Assembly (NCBI GenBank): GCA_015499985.1
Contig: JAAAUF010000021.1
Span: forward strand, 1 to 64,000
Length of the DNA: 64,000 bases
Direction of reading: 5' to 3'
Source: Haplosporangium gracile
Lineage: Eukaryota > Mortierellomycota > Mortierellomycetes > Mortierellales > Mortierellaceae
Numbering within the stretch: the stretch's first letter is position 1; every line of letters starts with the position of its first letter. The translations under genes and the position numbers were made by a program. The notes under the pieces were generated by a model. It saw nothing but the letters and a program-made list of their open reading frames with translations, did no database searches and was not told the DNA's origin. Below are positions 35,051 through 46,430 of the stretch, piece by piece.

Positions 35051-36669
35051 TTACAGTTTGGATTCTTGAAGGACCTTGTCATTCGATGCACGCATGGACC
35101 CCATGCGCTTCAATTGTTCTTCGATAGTGTTCAGGATACGAGGTAACCAATTGACCTGCTTGAACGAATTCGAGACACCATACATGGCAACACGAAGGGC
35201 AGCAAAGTCCATGAGCGCAATCTTGGCCATCTCCATGTACTCGCGCGGCGAGGGGAAGACGATCGCTGCTGATCCGGAGGCGCGGGGTTGAGACTTGTAG
35301 GCGGCTTTGAGGGCGAGGCGGTGGTACTCAATGTAATGAGCCCATTCGTTGGAGCCGGGTGGGAGGACAAAGGAGAGGAACTCGACGACGTCTCGTTGTG
35401 GAAGGTGGCAGCATGCCAGTTCCCAGTCATAAGCACACAGCTTTTGAGCGCCGGTGCTTGGATCCAGGCGCAGGCAGATGTTACGTGTGTTGAAATCACC
35501 ATGAATCTAGAGATGAAAAAAACAATGGAAGATTAGTCGATGCGCGATGCTTCGCTAACAACAGATTTTTTAAAAAAAGGGCGGCAACTTGATGTGTAAC
35601 TTACAAGGGTCCTTGGACTTTTCTCGACCTTGGCCCAGTATTCATCCGAGTGCTTGAGAAAGTCAAGCATGCTGTCGGTGAGTAACTGAGAGAACAGCGC
35701 GGGTTCGTTCTTTCGGTTGGTCCTGACCATGGCCTCGTATGCAGGTCGCAACAGCTTCATGAGCGATCGGGTAGGTGTCTCAAGAAAAGTCATCCCCAAG
35801 ATACGATCCTCTTGACCCAAGAACTGAGCATGGAACGACGCCAGATCGCGCAGGACTAAGTGGATGTCGTTTGAAGACCAAGTCGTAAGGGCGGTGTCGG
35901 TGCTGTTCATGTGTGTGATGTTGCCCAGAGAGGGGTTGAGGTATTCGAGACAGAGGGCGTAGAGTTGTTGAGAGTCGTTGCGGAGGACGTTATAGACTTT
36001 GGTCGAGATATTCTCCATTGCGCCGCCAACCTGCCATGATAACTCTGCGAGCTCGATTTCCCGGATGTGGCTGTTGCGGAACCCTGTTTGATCCTTGACC
36101 AAGTCGTATTCTTCTGCAAATTCGCCGCCCTGAAGTTGGGCCATGATGTTAGTGAGTTCGATCAGGGCAGTGTCGATGGGCTTGGATTTGATGACGACGT
36201 AGAGCTGGCCGTCGTTGTGATTGTTGGATGTTGATGTGTGGTAATAGTTTTCGACACGACTAGTGGTCGAGATGGAGAGGGAGTCATGGGACTGTGGAGA
36301 GGAGGACGAAGAGAGGATGGATGGATGTATGCGGGCCTCGAATTCAATCCGGTAGAGAAAATGACCGGTCATATCGTTCATCGGGCACGGTTCCTCACCG
36401 TGACCGCTGTTGACGCTTGTACTGACGGCTGAGAGGGAACCAGCATGGTGATCATCTTTTTCACTGGAGAAATGCTCGTCGTCTTCATCCTCATCGTCGT
36501 CGCCAGAGATAATATTGCTAAGGATACTGGCTGAAGAGTCCAACTCTTCCTCACTCCAGCTCTTGGTCAGGGCTCTGTTGGGACCGTAGGCACGGTCGAG
36601 GATGGTCTGGAAAAAGTCTTTGTTGAGGAGGGACCTGTTCATCCCGGTCTTGAACATTGCGGTCGTCAT
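35051..36669 (-). CDS. APH-fold (aminoglycoside/choline-kinase-like) small-molecule phosphotransferase
   Basis: Two exons, 36669-35605 and 35506-35051, give 506 residues. The Brenner motif HGDFNTRN (357-364) supplies the catalytic Asp359 and metal-binding Asn364. AYDWELAC (381-387, Asp382) is the second metal Asp, replacing the DFG of protein kinases. RDVVEFL follows, as in APH/EcK-type kinases. The N-terminal lobe is interrupted by an acidic and Ser-rich stretch (about residues 45-150) that is probably disordered, making the protein longer than typical members. The substrate could be choline, an amino alcohol or a xenobiotic alcohol; the sequence does not say. The ATG at 36669 is the first in the frame. 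It converges with the DUF3419 gene, and a choline-like substrate would fit a betaine-lipid neighbour, but that is speculative. Confidence 0.82.
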
Positions 36670-36819
36670 GATGAGTTGTAAAAATTAAAAAAAGGAGTCG
36701 TTTTGAGAAAAGAGGATGATGGTTGGTCCAGGGGGAGAAAATGGTACTTGAGCTTGAGAAGGTGGTGAATGCACGATAGATGACTCGACACTTTAGGCTT
36801 TGTTAGATTTCAGAGTGGA

Positions 36820-36905
36820 GAAGAGAAGAGAGAAGAGAAGAGAAGAGAGAAGAGAGAAGAGAGAAGAGAAGAGAAAAGAGAAAGAAGGACGAAGAGCGAA
36901 AGAAG
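36820..36905. repeat. GAGAA-rich polypurine tract
   Basis: Imperfect AGAGAAG repeats about 150-235 bp upstream of the minus-strand kinase start; on the coding strand it is a polypyrimidine promoter-like tract. Confidence 0.8.
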
Positions 36906-37590
36906 AGAGAGGAAAGAGAACAAAAAAAATATGAAAGTAGTTGAAAATTGGTTCGACCTTGAAGCTTGCAGAGGGTAGAGAGGCACACCAATCCTGGCAA
37001 ACATCATCATCTAAGCAAACACACTCTTAGCTTGGCAACAGTCAACACCCACTCCCCGGACTCACCCATGGGCACACACATACACAAGACCAACTAACTG
37101 CACAATATTTATTGTTTACCTTTATTCATTTATCTGTTCAAGGCTTCTTTATATATTTGAACATGTAGTATCATCAATGTCAACAGAGTGAGCTTATCAA
37201 TTCTGATGTAATTCCAAACATTTCAAACAACCGATTAACTTATCTTTAAATTTTTATCGCGAGAATAAAATTCCGTGCCTGAACATTGTTTCTGATCAAG
37301 AGAAAAGAGTATTGAACCATTTTAATATTCAACGATGCGGCAGGTTTTTCCGTCTGGACATGTGTGCACTCTTCGATTTCTTCGTAGCTCCTCTTATATG
37401 AGGCACAGTAGGCTAGTTTACTAATATGAAAGAATATGTCTGCATCGGTTCATTAGTGTAATCATTACGAGAACAGGTAAACCCATGTGTATAGTAGTCA
37501 TCCTCATGGCATTAAGAAAGAGTACTGTACCCTCGTTCGACAGCGCGCAAAGAGGGATTATCTAATCGTTATATTATACGATGATGAGAT

Positions 37591-37610
37591 GTGTGTGTGT
37601 GTGTGTGTGT
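37591..37610. repeat. (GT)10 microsatellite
   Basis: Ten perfect dinucleotide units. Confidence 0.95.
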
Positions 37611-38079
37611 GGAACGGGACCGTTATCTAATACTCGAGTGACCCAAGCAAAGGGAGTCCAGTTCAAAGGAATGAAAGAAAAAGTAGCGTGACATGGAACG
37701 GATCCCCTTCCCGTTTCCAAAGAACGCACAAAGAATTATGATAGTGCGCCCATTTTGCGCCCCATGCGCAGAGGTGGGCTGGAATTGCATTTATTCCTAT
37801 CCGCACACATTCCTGAATCGATCAAATCAAAAAGCTGCTGCGGTCCTCGAGCCGATGAAAAGAGAGACACCTGACAAAAAGAACGAGAGAAGCAAATGCA
37901 GGTGGTTCGGGCTAGTCTCGTATGCCTCCTTGATAATGACAAGCCCTCGCTATTCCATTTAGAGGAATTGGTATCAATCAAGGGAAGAGGCAGTGTATGA
38001 AGTATCTCCGCACCGTTTGACATGAGTACTAGCAGCGAAAAGTCGTAATTGTTCGCATTATTCGTCAGTCATTGTCTTG

Positions 38080-38129
38080 CTCTCCTAATCCACAAAATGG
38101 ACTCTCCTAACCCGCAAAATGGACTCTCC
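38080..38129. repeat. 22-bp tandem duplication
   Basis: Two 22-bp units (38080-38101 and 38102-38123) differing at two positions, plus six bases of a third. Confidence 0.85.
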
Positions 38130-39436
38130 AATGAATAGCCGCCGAGCCTCGCTTCATCTCTTCTCATATCTTTCATTTCGTATCGTCTCTTCTCTCATGC
38201 GGTTTAGCATGCTCTATGGGCTTGGACTTTGCCTAAAGTCAATGAGTCCTTAGGAGGGTTTCCGAGAGTTAGCCCCATCCGTCATCGTTATGTTCCTCAC
38301 TCAGAGATAATGACCATGCTTCGCATATTCGCGACTCGTACTCGAGGCCGAGGAGACGCCCCGGCGTTGTCATCATACTGTTTTTTCATACTTGAAGGCA
38401 GGGGACGTTTTTATTCCTTTTTTTTCGGAGTCCTACTCAGCAACGCCAGTGATTTGAATTGAGCACTTTCTTCTCGACCTTAAGACTGAGGAACAAAATG
38501 TACATAATGAATTAAGGTAAACACCTCCTCATTTCAGCACTATTCATTATGCAAACTAAGAATCGTGTGGTAACACAGCGACCGACCGTTGCGAGATTTT
38601 TTAAATTTTTGGTTTCTGGTTGTTTGCTGCTTTCTTCCCGACTTCAATTGCTCACTTATCTTAACACACAATGGTCAATAACAACGAGAAAGGAGAGCGA
38701 ACTGGCAGAGACCACGGAACAAACTTGAATAACTTTGTTGCTGCACTGGCCAGAGAGCCGCTATTAGAGCATGTGAAGCTACTTTTTTTTTTTTTTTTTT
38801 TAGTTTGAGTTGTTGTTGCCTATCTGAGTGAAGGTACCCCATTTTGTGTACCACACAGTTACCTTATGAGGGAAGAGGAAAAAGGCCTTCCCCTTCGACA
38901 TGCGAAAAAAAGAAGCTTCATGTTTTTTAATTTCTCAGAACCAAGCTGACAATGAATTAATGGGAAACGACTCATTCTTTCTCAAACACAAGAAGCTCAA
39001 TCAACTCCCGCCATCGTTCAAATAAAAAAAAGATTAGTAGTAAAAACTGACTTTTTGACATTTGACAATCCCACGAGGTATTTAGGAAGGCAGAAGGGAG
39101 GGCGCGCTCGTCTGGCTACTTGAGTTCTCTGACTTGTTGGCCGGGACCTTTCTTGCTAAAACGTTTTATGAGCTCATGATAAGAGGGGATAGAAAACTAG
39201 CTGGACAATTCATGACTATTGTAGTTTGTGGCAATGCTAAAGTGATACATGGACTACAAAAATCGTTGGGGAGTGCGGTTCAGAAAATGAAATGAAATTC
39301 GATCTTGAAAAACATTTGGTGATATTTCATTACGTCGCCTCGTCAAGGAGGAGACACATGTGTTCCCATGAAATCATTGCAACAAGTGAACAAAACGTCT
39401 TGGCATGGATGATAGTTATTACTTTAGTGGGCGTTG

Positions 39437-39442
39437 TTTATT
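39437..39442 (-). terminator. Possible AATAAA signal of the MBL-fold hydrolase gene
   Basis: TTTATT on the plus strand, about 150 bp beyond the stop codon. Confidence 0.35.
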
Positions 39443-39590
39443 TGTTTGTTGTCGTTGTGTTTTGCGTCCTGCTCGTTTGGGAGGGGGGTATCGGTCGGGT
39501 GTTTCCAACATACACACTATATAATAACGACGGCAAGGCATCGACGTCAATCCTATGTTTATGTTACGCCTGTCTTTCCAACCTGCTTTT

Positions 39591-40524
39591 TCAAAGGCTC
39601 GAGGGTGGGAAATGGAACTCGTGGACCTTCTGGATATGGATTCCATCGGGATTATAATCGTGGGCAGGAAAGACGGTGTCGACTTCTTCCTTCAGGGTCG
39701 TGATCTTCTCGATGGCTTTCATGGCATTGCCCCAGTGACAGGTCGACATGGCCATGGGTCCAGAAATGCAGGGAATTTTGGACAGCATTGGGTAGGCTGC
39801 AATGTTCATAATGGCGTCGCCCACCATGAGCGATCGGGAGGGGATATGCAAGAACGAGACTGAGCCTAGTAGGCAAACATTCACATGAATAAAAAAGCCA
39901 ATTAGTCGGTGTACGAGCAAACAAAGAAGCAGCACGCCGCCTTTTTCATCCACAAGCACGAGTCCTGTTTGACCCCGGATAAGAAACCTGTCCTCTCTTA
40001 CCTGGAGTGTGTCCCTGGGTCTCAATCAATCTGAGGACATGCTCAAACTCCCACCTGTTACCATCGCGGAGGGTGAGGGTGCGGTCTTGAGGCAACTTGA
40101 CATTGGACTCGTGAGAAAAGTGCTTGAAAAGTGTAAAAGACCAAGTATCGGATGTGCAGGAACGGAAGCTCTTTCCATCGCAGATGAAGGGCTTCTCGTC
40201 CTCATGAATAACGGCCTTGGAGCCGGGGTACTTTTCCAGAAGGGCGGGGGCAGCACCGGTGTGGTCGATATGAGCATGGGTGATGCAGATGAATCGGATA
40301 GAGTCCTTCTCGTGGGTCAGGACCTGGTCAATGGCCTTCAGGAGGGTCTCGACCTGCATGGGAGCGCCCGAATCGATCAAGACCCAGTCGTGGGGGACGT
40401 CGCCCTTGACCAGGAAGGTGGAAACAGGGACGGCGACTCCGGGGGCGATGGTCCAGATAATAGTGCAACGGTAGAGTCCAGGACGGACTTCAACAAAGCG
40501 GTTGAGGTCAGGGAGGTCGTACAT
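39591..40524 (-). CDS. Metallo-beta-lactamase-fold hydrolase
   Basis: Two exons, 40524-40002 and 39865-39591, give 265 residues. The zinc motif THAHIDHTG (82-90) is the family's HxHxDH; His172 in GHTPG, the Asp in MVGDAIM and the later AHD supply the remaining ligands, so the dinuclear site looks complete. The intron falls inside the GHTPG-S motif. Members act on thioesters, lactones, phosphodiesters or beta-lactams, and nothing here fixes the substrate. No signal peptide is visible, so a cytosolic location is likely. A lactonase-like or glyoxalase-like detoxifying role is common for fungal proteins of this size. (CAA/GTT)n lies just upstream of the start. Confidence 0.88.
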
Positions 40525-41460
40525 TGTCGTTGAGTGCTGTTATTGTCGTTGTTGTTGTTGTTGTTGTAGTTGTTAAAAAGGAGTGAGTGAATGCGGAGGA
40601 GTGGTGAATGAAAGAAAGGAATGAAAGGAATGAAAGAAAGGAGAATGGAGCGTGGCGGAGGCTCTCTTTTTATGTCAGTCAGCCAGTTTCGTGGCGTAAA
40701 CGTTGGAGAGGGGGAGCCAATTTGTGCATGAATCCCCTCTGTCACAAGTCAAGTGGAGAAGTGGAGAAACGTTTTTCTTTTTTTGATTTTTCGATTGTTA
40801 GACAAAATTGCTTCTTTAGGCGGGAGGATGAAAAGAATGTGCATATTCCTACTGCCGTGTCAATTCACTGGCTGTAGGATCACAGTAGACGCGCTTGCGC
40901 ACCAATAACATACGCCTACAAGAAACAAACAAAAAACAAAGAGCTACCTCAGTCTAGGCATTGTTATCAAATGCGTTTAAACTTCAAGCCATAACATCGG
41001 ACCTGCTCTAGGATCCCGGAGAACAGTGTTCCATGTTTGTCTTTGACTGACGGCAAGAACAACTTTGAAGTGGCTGAAAACGCGAGAGATACAGGGAGAA
41101 GAAGACAGAAACAGGTAAGAGGGAAGGTAGTAGCGTAGAGATACCGGTTGAATGGAGTATCAAGCTATGTCTGCTGCCACGTGGATTACTCTAGCCTTGA
41201 CCGCGGGGAAGCCAGATGGGACCTTGTATTTTGTCTTTTTTTTATCTGATCCACGGTTCGCACGTGATATGACCAATCAAAATGCAGCATCGAGTCATCG
41301 TCTGCCCACTTTGATAAAGAGTAAGAGACGAAAGAGAGGGAACAGATACTTTTTCTTTCCTCGAATCACTTTTCTTCTGCCTCATTCTCTCCTCTTTCTC
41401 TCCCTCACTCGATTCGACACTCGACATTCAGCAAATCGGATCTACAGGGACCAGCCTACC
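40525..41460. other. Divergent promoter region of the MBL hydrolase and MMS19
   Basis: 936 bp. A (GTT)n run near 40545-40570 borders the hydrolase start. A pyrimidine-rich block (about 41340-41415) precedes the MMS19 ATG. No gene supported. Confidence 0.5.
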
Positions 41461-44400
41461 ATGGACAGACTCATCTCGACCTATATCCTCGCCCAGACTG
41501 ACTCGCAGGAGCAGGCAGACGCAGCCATCCAGGACATCGTCAAGGGTATATTACACATACATACAACGACAACAATCACTTCTTTTTTTTCTTTTTTTTT
41601 CGACTCGACAAGTCCCAATCCTCCTTTTGAACAACAAAGCATGATAGAGAAGAGTAAACACCAACAACCTTTGCCTGATATCTTTCCCCTCATCCGTCTG
41701 GATCGTCATTAGATGTCGGATCCAACCCTACCAAGCTGCTTATGCTCGTTCAGAGCCTTGGTGAATACCTGACCAGCGACGAGGCCTTTGTTCGTTCTAA
41801 AGGTAAAAAAAAAAAAAAACAGCGCAACAAAGATACAAAGGCTGATCACGCAAGAATATCATCATCTGGTCCTAAATCGAGTTTTGTCTAACATGAACTA
41901 CCCTGTTACACTTTCTCACGCACCTGCACATTGTAGCTACCGCCCTTTTATCCACAACTCTCGCCACTCTTGATCAGTCCAAAGTCAATGCTAGCGCAGG
42001 TAATAACAGCGGCTCGATCTTCTGTCTGCTCTTTTCTTTCGTTCCGCTTGCGCACTGGCTTTTCGATTCTAATTTTTTGTAATCTCTTGTATATCTTTTC
42101 TACTGTATTTAGTGACTGTGCTGGTAGAGTTTTATTGTGATCGTTTGACAGATCAGGCTTGCGTCCCAGAACTCCTGAAGGGCTTGCTCGCCTTGTCAAA
42201 GTTTGACAAGTTCACAAGCGTCGACTGCATCAAATCCGTTAAGGCGTAAGTATTACATGCTCTATGTCAGGCAAGAGGGCATCGAAGATTAATTACTCAG
42301 GAAGTCTTTGTAGTATGAGTCAATTGCTTACTCACTCTGTCATTTACTACTACGTTTTCGATTAGTATTCTTGCACTCGTAAACGTCCAGACCTATCAGC
42401 AGACAGCTCGCCACTATGTGTTCTTGTTCTTCGAGTCGGTGATCAAGAGATATTCTCAAAGTATGGATTTTCTCAAGATGGACAAGCGACTCCAGGAAGA
42501 GTCAGGTTTCAAATTTCTACAATGGCGACTAACACTCTCTTTTTTCGTTATCAGATCTTAAGGCAATGTCGTCGGATTTCGTCTTTGGATTCATTCAGTG
42601 CCTCGATGGAGAAAAGGACCCCCGCAATCTCATGCTCGCATTCACACTCATCAAAAACATCATTCAGGAGTTCGATATCGCTCAACATGTCGAGGTGAGT
42701 CAACGCAAAAGATGACAGGAATTAACAGGACCGCGACCTACAGGAAAATGCCCCACAGGATAATCTCAAATGTATGTTGCTGACCAAGGAGAAACTCTGC
42801 TGGATGAACTCTACTCTTCGAATCATTTTTCACTTTTAGGATTTGTTTGAGGTGACATTCTGCTACTTCCCTATTACATTCCGACCCCCTCCAGACGACC
42901 CATACGGCATCACCTCAGAGCACCTAAAGGTCGGCCTCCGGGATTGTCTCGCTGCCACGCCGTACTTTGCCAAGTTTGCCCTGCCACTCCTCCTCGAAAA
43001 GCTCTCTTCCAGTTCTGGATCTGCAAAGGTAAAATGACACTTCCTGGGGCTGCGCTTGATTACTTTTTTTTTTTGTTGCCCTTGAATTTTTCATTTCGAT
43101 CCGATCCATTCTCGTACTGACTTAAACCTTAATTCTGATATCCCTGATGAATCCGATAGAAAGATTCCATGGAGACGATCGCTGCCTGCGCTCCCGTCTA
43201 CGGTTCATCAGCGCTCACACCCTACGCTGAGGAACTTTGGAGTGGGCTTCAGAACGAAGTAAGAGCGCCACCATGCAATATGCTGTGCTCTGCTCAATTG
43301 TTGTGTTTCATGCAAGAAGGAACACTATCTAATGTGAGCTGCACAATTTGAAACTAATTTTTCGAATAGATCTTCCATGCTACAGGAGATGAACTGGAGC
43401 AGGTTGCTTTGAACACATTGCAGGTCATCACAACAGAGCTCTCAATGGGCGTCAGCTTGGGCGGATCCAACGACCCCGTGGAAAAGTTCCTGCGCCCAAT
43501 TATTTCCGACTGTATGACTCAGCTCCAGAAGCCAGAAATGAAACTCGCTAAGCCCAGTGGAAAGATTCTGAAGGCCTGCGCCATGGCTTCTGGTAAATTG
43601 GCAATGTCCTATTGTTTACTTTTCATCAATGTATGAAAAAGACCCTCAGTTTACTCACTGTTGCTGGCTGTCATGTCGTGATTGTTCGTTTGAATTAGAT
43701 CCTGCCTGCACCGCCATTACCCTCGCTACCATCCCTACTCTTCTCTCCCAATACACCAGCAGCGATCAGTCGACACGGAAGAAGGCCTTGTTGGATGTGC
43801 TCCTTGACTTTTTGGAGGCAAGCAAGGTGCTTTACGGATCTGTAGGAAATCCAACAGAGCGTAAGTTAATAAGTATTTATCATGCTTGGAAGATGAACTG
43901 GCCTATATTGCGCAATGCTAGTTGACTAAAAACTGGACTTTGATCTTCGCCAATTTATAGACGACACGGACTTTGTCACTCCTCTTCTCACATTCAAGGA
44001 TCGCTTCTTTGAGCTCTTCACCAACGCGCTGTTATCTTCCAACGAATATAATGCGCTGAGACTGGCAGGAGTTAAGGGTCTTCACGGTATGATCTTGCTT
44101 CGCGAGTTCCTGTCTGAGACCGAGATATCTTATGCAATTCAGTATTTCGTTCGCATTGTCCTCGAGGACCCCGACGTCGAGCTTCAGTACGTGTGCACCT
44201 CCCCCTCAAATATATCTAAACATTGGATATTGTACAACGCCGTTGTTGCGCATTTTGCTCTAACATAATCTTTTTGCAAAAATAATAGGGAGACAGCATT
44301 GAACTCATTGTCATCATTGGCATTGATTATGCCGGGTGTTGTTCGGTCGATGGCGCTTCCATCTTTCTTCGAGATGCTCCCCACCTCCCATTACGACATG

Positions 44401-46306
44401 GACGTGGATACTGTTGTTCAGAAGAAGAGCCCTGAGTACATCTTGAATGCCGTCACCAAAATTGGAGCTGAGCCTACATTGTTTGCCGATGTTGTCCCCC
44501 AGATTCTGGAAAAACTTGACTTGATTGCCAACGATTTCAGCAGCACTCACGCTACCTACCCTATCGCCCTCCTCACAACACTTTTGGTCCTTCTCCGCTC
44601 TAAGGCTTCTCAAGGACATTCAGACCTCCCTCAGTACTTGGATAACCTCGTTCCTCGTCTCATTGGCCTGTGCATTTATCCCACTGTCAACTTGGATGAT
44701 GGCGACAGTGTCATGAAGAACTCGGAGATCCTCGAAGTTGTTGCCGGAATCACTCGTGTTGTCATGATCCATGTTGATACCAGGTAAGTCTGTTGCTACC
44801 ATTTTAGCTCTAATGCTGCCTTTTTTATCAAACACCCTAACTAACTTTTTCGTCGCACATATACGAACGCTATAGAGCACAGCAGGAGTTTGTGAAGGCT
44901 ATCTTTAGATTCTTTGTTTCAGAAGACCTCTCTACTTTGGCCATGATCAAGGACACGGCACAGCATGTTCCATTCACCCCGCTTCGCCACGATTCCAGAG
45001 TTTCTCAGCAGAATACATCCGTGCTATTCTCGACAGTCATCGATGGATGCCGTCAACAGGTACATAGCAACAACATTGGCTTCTTGAAGCAAAGTATGAT
45101 CAGGCGGACATGAAGACTGACGTTATTTGAAATTTCTTGATAATTCCGCAGACTGTCCTCCCAGTCGACAACTTGCAACAGTTCACAGGGTCCTTGGTTG
45201 ACGTTGCCATCAAGACTACCAATGATACTCAGCGCACAGCGCTCTCTAAAGCCGTCGCCACCATTTTGAACAAGTACAGCAAGGGTGGCGTCATGGATAA
45301 TTTCATCGGCCAAACATTGATCCCCGAGCTGCACAACATTATCCGACAGGAGCAGGCTGCGTTTGAGACAAGGGAGGCTGCTTTGATCATGTACACCTGG
45401 ATCACCAAGGCCATGGTTCTAAGCACGAGCGCGATTGGATACGACATGACTGGAGAGTTGATGACCATCTTCTCGGTGCCACGTCTGGGCAAGATTGCTG
45501 CCGATGGATTCAACCTGGTCATTGGCGAGCAGCGAGATGTCTTGACCAAGGAGAGCTTTGCTGTCCTTAGAGTATGTACCATTTGCCTCTGTCTCCGAAG
45601 GATGAGTTTGTTTACATATATAACATGAACTTAACTAACATTGGTGCTTCTTTTTCATTTTAGCTGCTGTACAAGCAAAGGTTCTTTAACCACTGTATCC
45701 CTGTTCTTGTCAAAGGCTTTGAGGGCTCAGCTGACGAGGTCCGCCACAACTTCTTGATCGCCCTCTCTCATGTCCTCCGGAACATTCCCAAGCAGGTCTT
45801 GCTGACGGAGCTCCCTCCTGTATGTTGCCTACTATTTGTTGCATATTCGTATGACTATTGCTCTTAAGCTTTCGTATCACGCTTTGATATTTACAATAAT
45901 TTGTTTTATCACCCATTTTTGATATCTGTAGTTGCTGCCAATGTTGGTGCACTCGATGTCATTCCCAGACCCAGAGCTCAAGGCCTCAACGATTGAGACG
46001 TTCCAGATCATTACCAAGGATGCTCCTGATCTGATGGCAGAACACCTGTCAACCTTGACACCCTTGCTCGTCAGTCTCACAAGCGCAAAGGACCCTGCCA
46101 ACACGATGAAGGTTAGGAGCACAGCACTCAAGTGTTTGAGCGCTCAACCTAAATCGCTGCCCTTCACTGTTCTTCGCCCTTATAAGGCTCAGGTCTTGAA
46201 GGAGCTCGAGAAGTGTCTGGATGATCGCAAGCGTATTGTGAGACGCGAGGCTGTGGAGTGCCGAAGCCAGTGGTTCACTCTCAATGGAAGCATTGCTAGC
46301 GCGTAG
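41461..46306 (+). CDS. MMS19: MMS19, cytosolic iron-sulfur assembly targeting factor
   Basis: HEAT-repeat scaffold of the CIA targeting complex that delivers Fe-S clusters to DNA polymerases, helicases and XPD. Sixteen exons: 41461-41545, 41713-41802, 41937-41999, 42113-42245, 42366-42460, 42555-42694, 42840-43028, 43160-43258, 43370-43592, 43699-43860, 43961-44186, 44289-44783, 44876-45059, 45152-45571, 45664-45819, 45932-46306. They give 1044 residues, close to human MMS19 (about 1030). Recognition rests on FDKFTSVDCIKSVKAIL, YFPITFRPPPDDPYGI and DPACTAITLATIPTLL, characteristic of the MMS19 N-terminal and C-terminal domains. No frameshift or missing part. It converges with UBP2, leaving 124 bp between stop codons. 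It is the most intron-dense gene here. Confidence 0.95.
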
Positions 46307-46396
46307 ATAAACCTTCCTCTCCTCACTTTCTCTCCACTTTTATGATTGACACAATATTAGAATTTTTTGTTTTTTTGTCCACTTTGTCTCTTTCAT

Positions 46397-46402
46397 TTTA
46401 TT
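46397..46402 (-). terminator. AATAAA polyadenylation signal of UBP2
   Basis: TTTATT on the plus strand, about 29 bp beyond the UBP2 stop and inside the short spacer shared with MMS19. Confidence 0.5.
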
Positions 46403-46430
46403 GTTGATACATGAAAGAAAGCATGCATAT

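Larger units (their letters stand above)
36670..39590. other. 2.9-kb spacer upstream of the kinase gene
   Basis: No supported gene. Contains a GAGAA-rich purine tract (about 36820-36905), a (GT)10 run (37591-37610), a 22-bp direct duplication (38080-38129) and an 18-T run near 38783. Short frames lack motifs. Confidence 0.55.

Noticed and set aside
36820..36905. Candidate CRISPR-like or structured array
   Set aside because: Simple AGAGAAG purine repeat without spacers; an ordinary microsatellite-like promoter tract.
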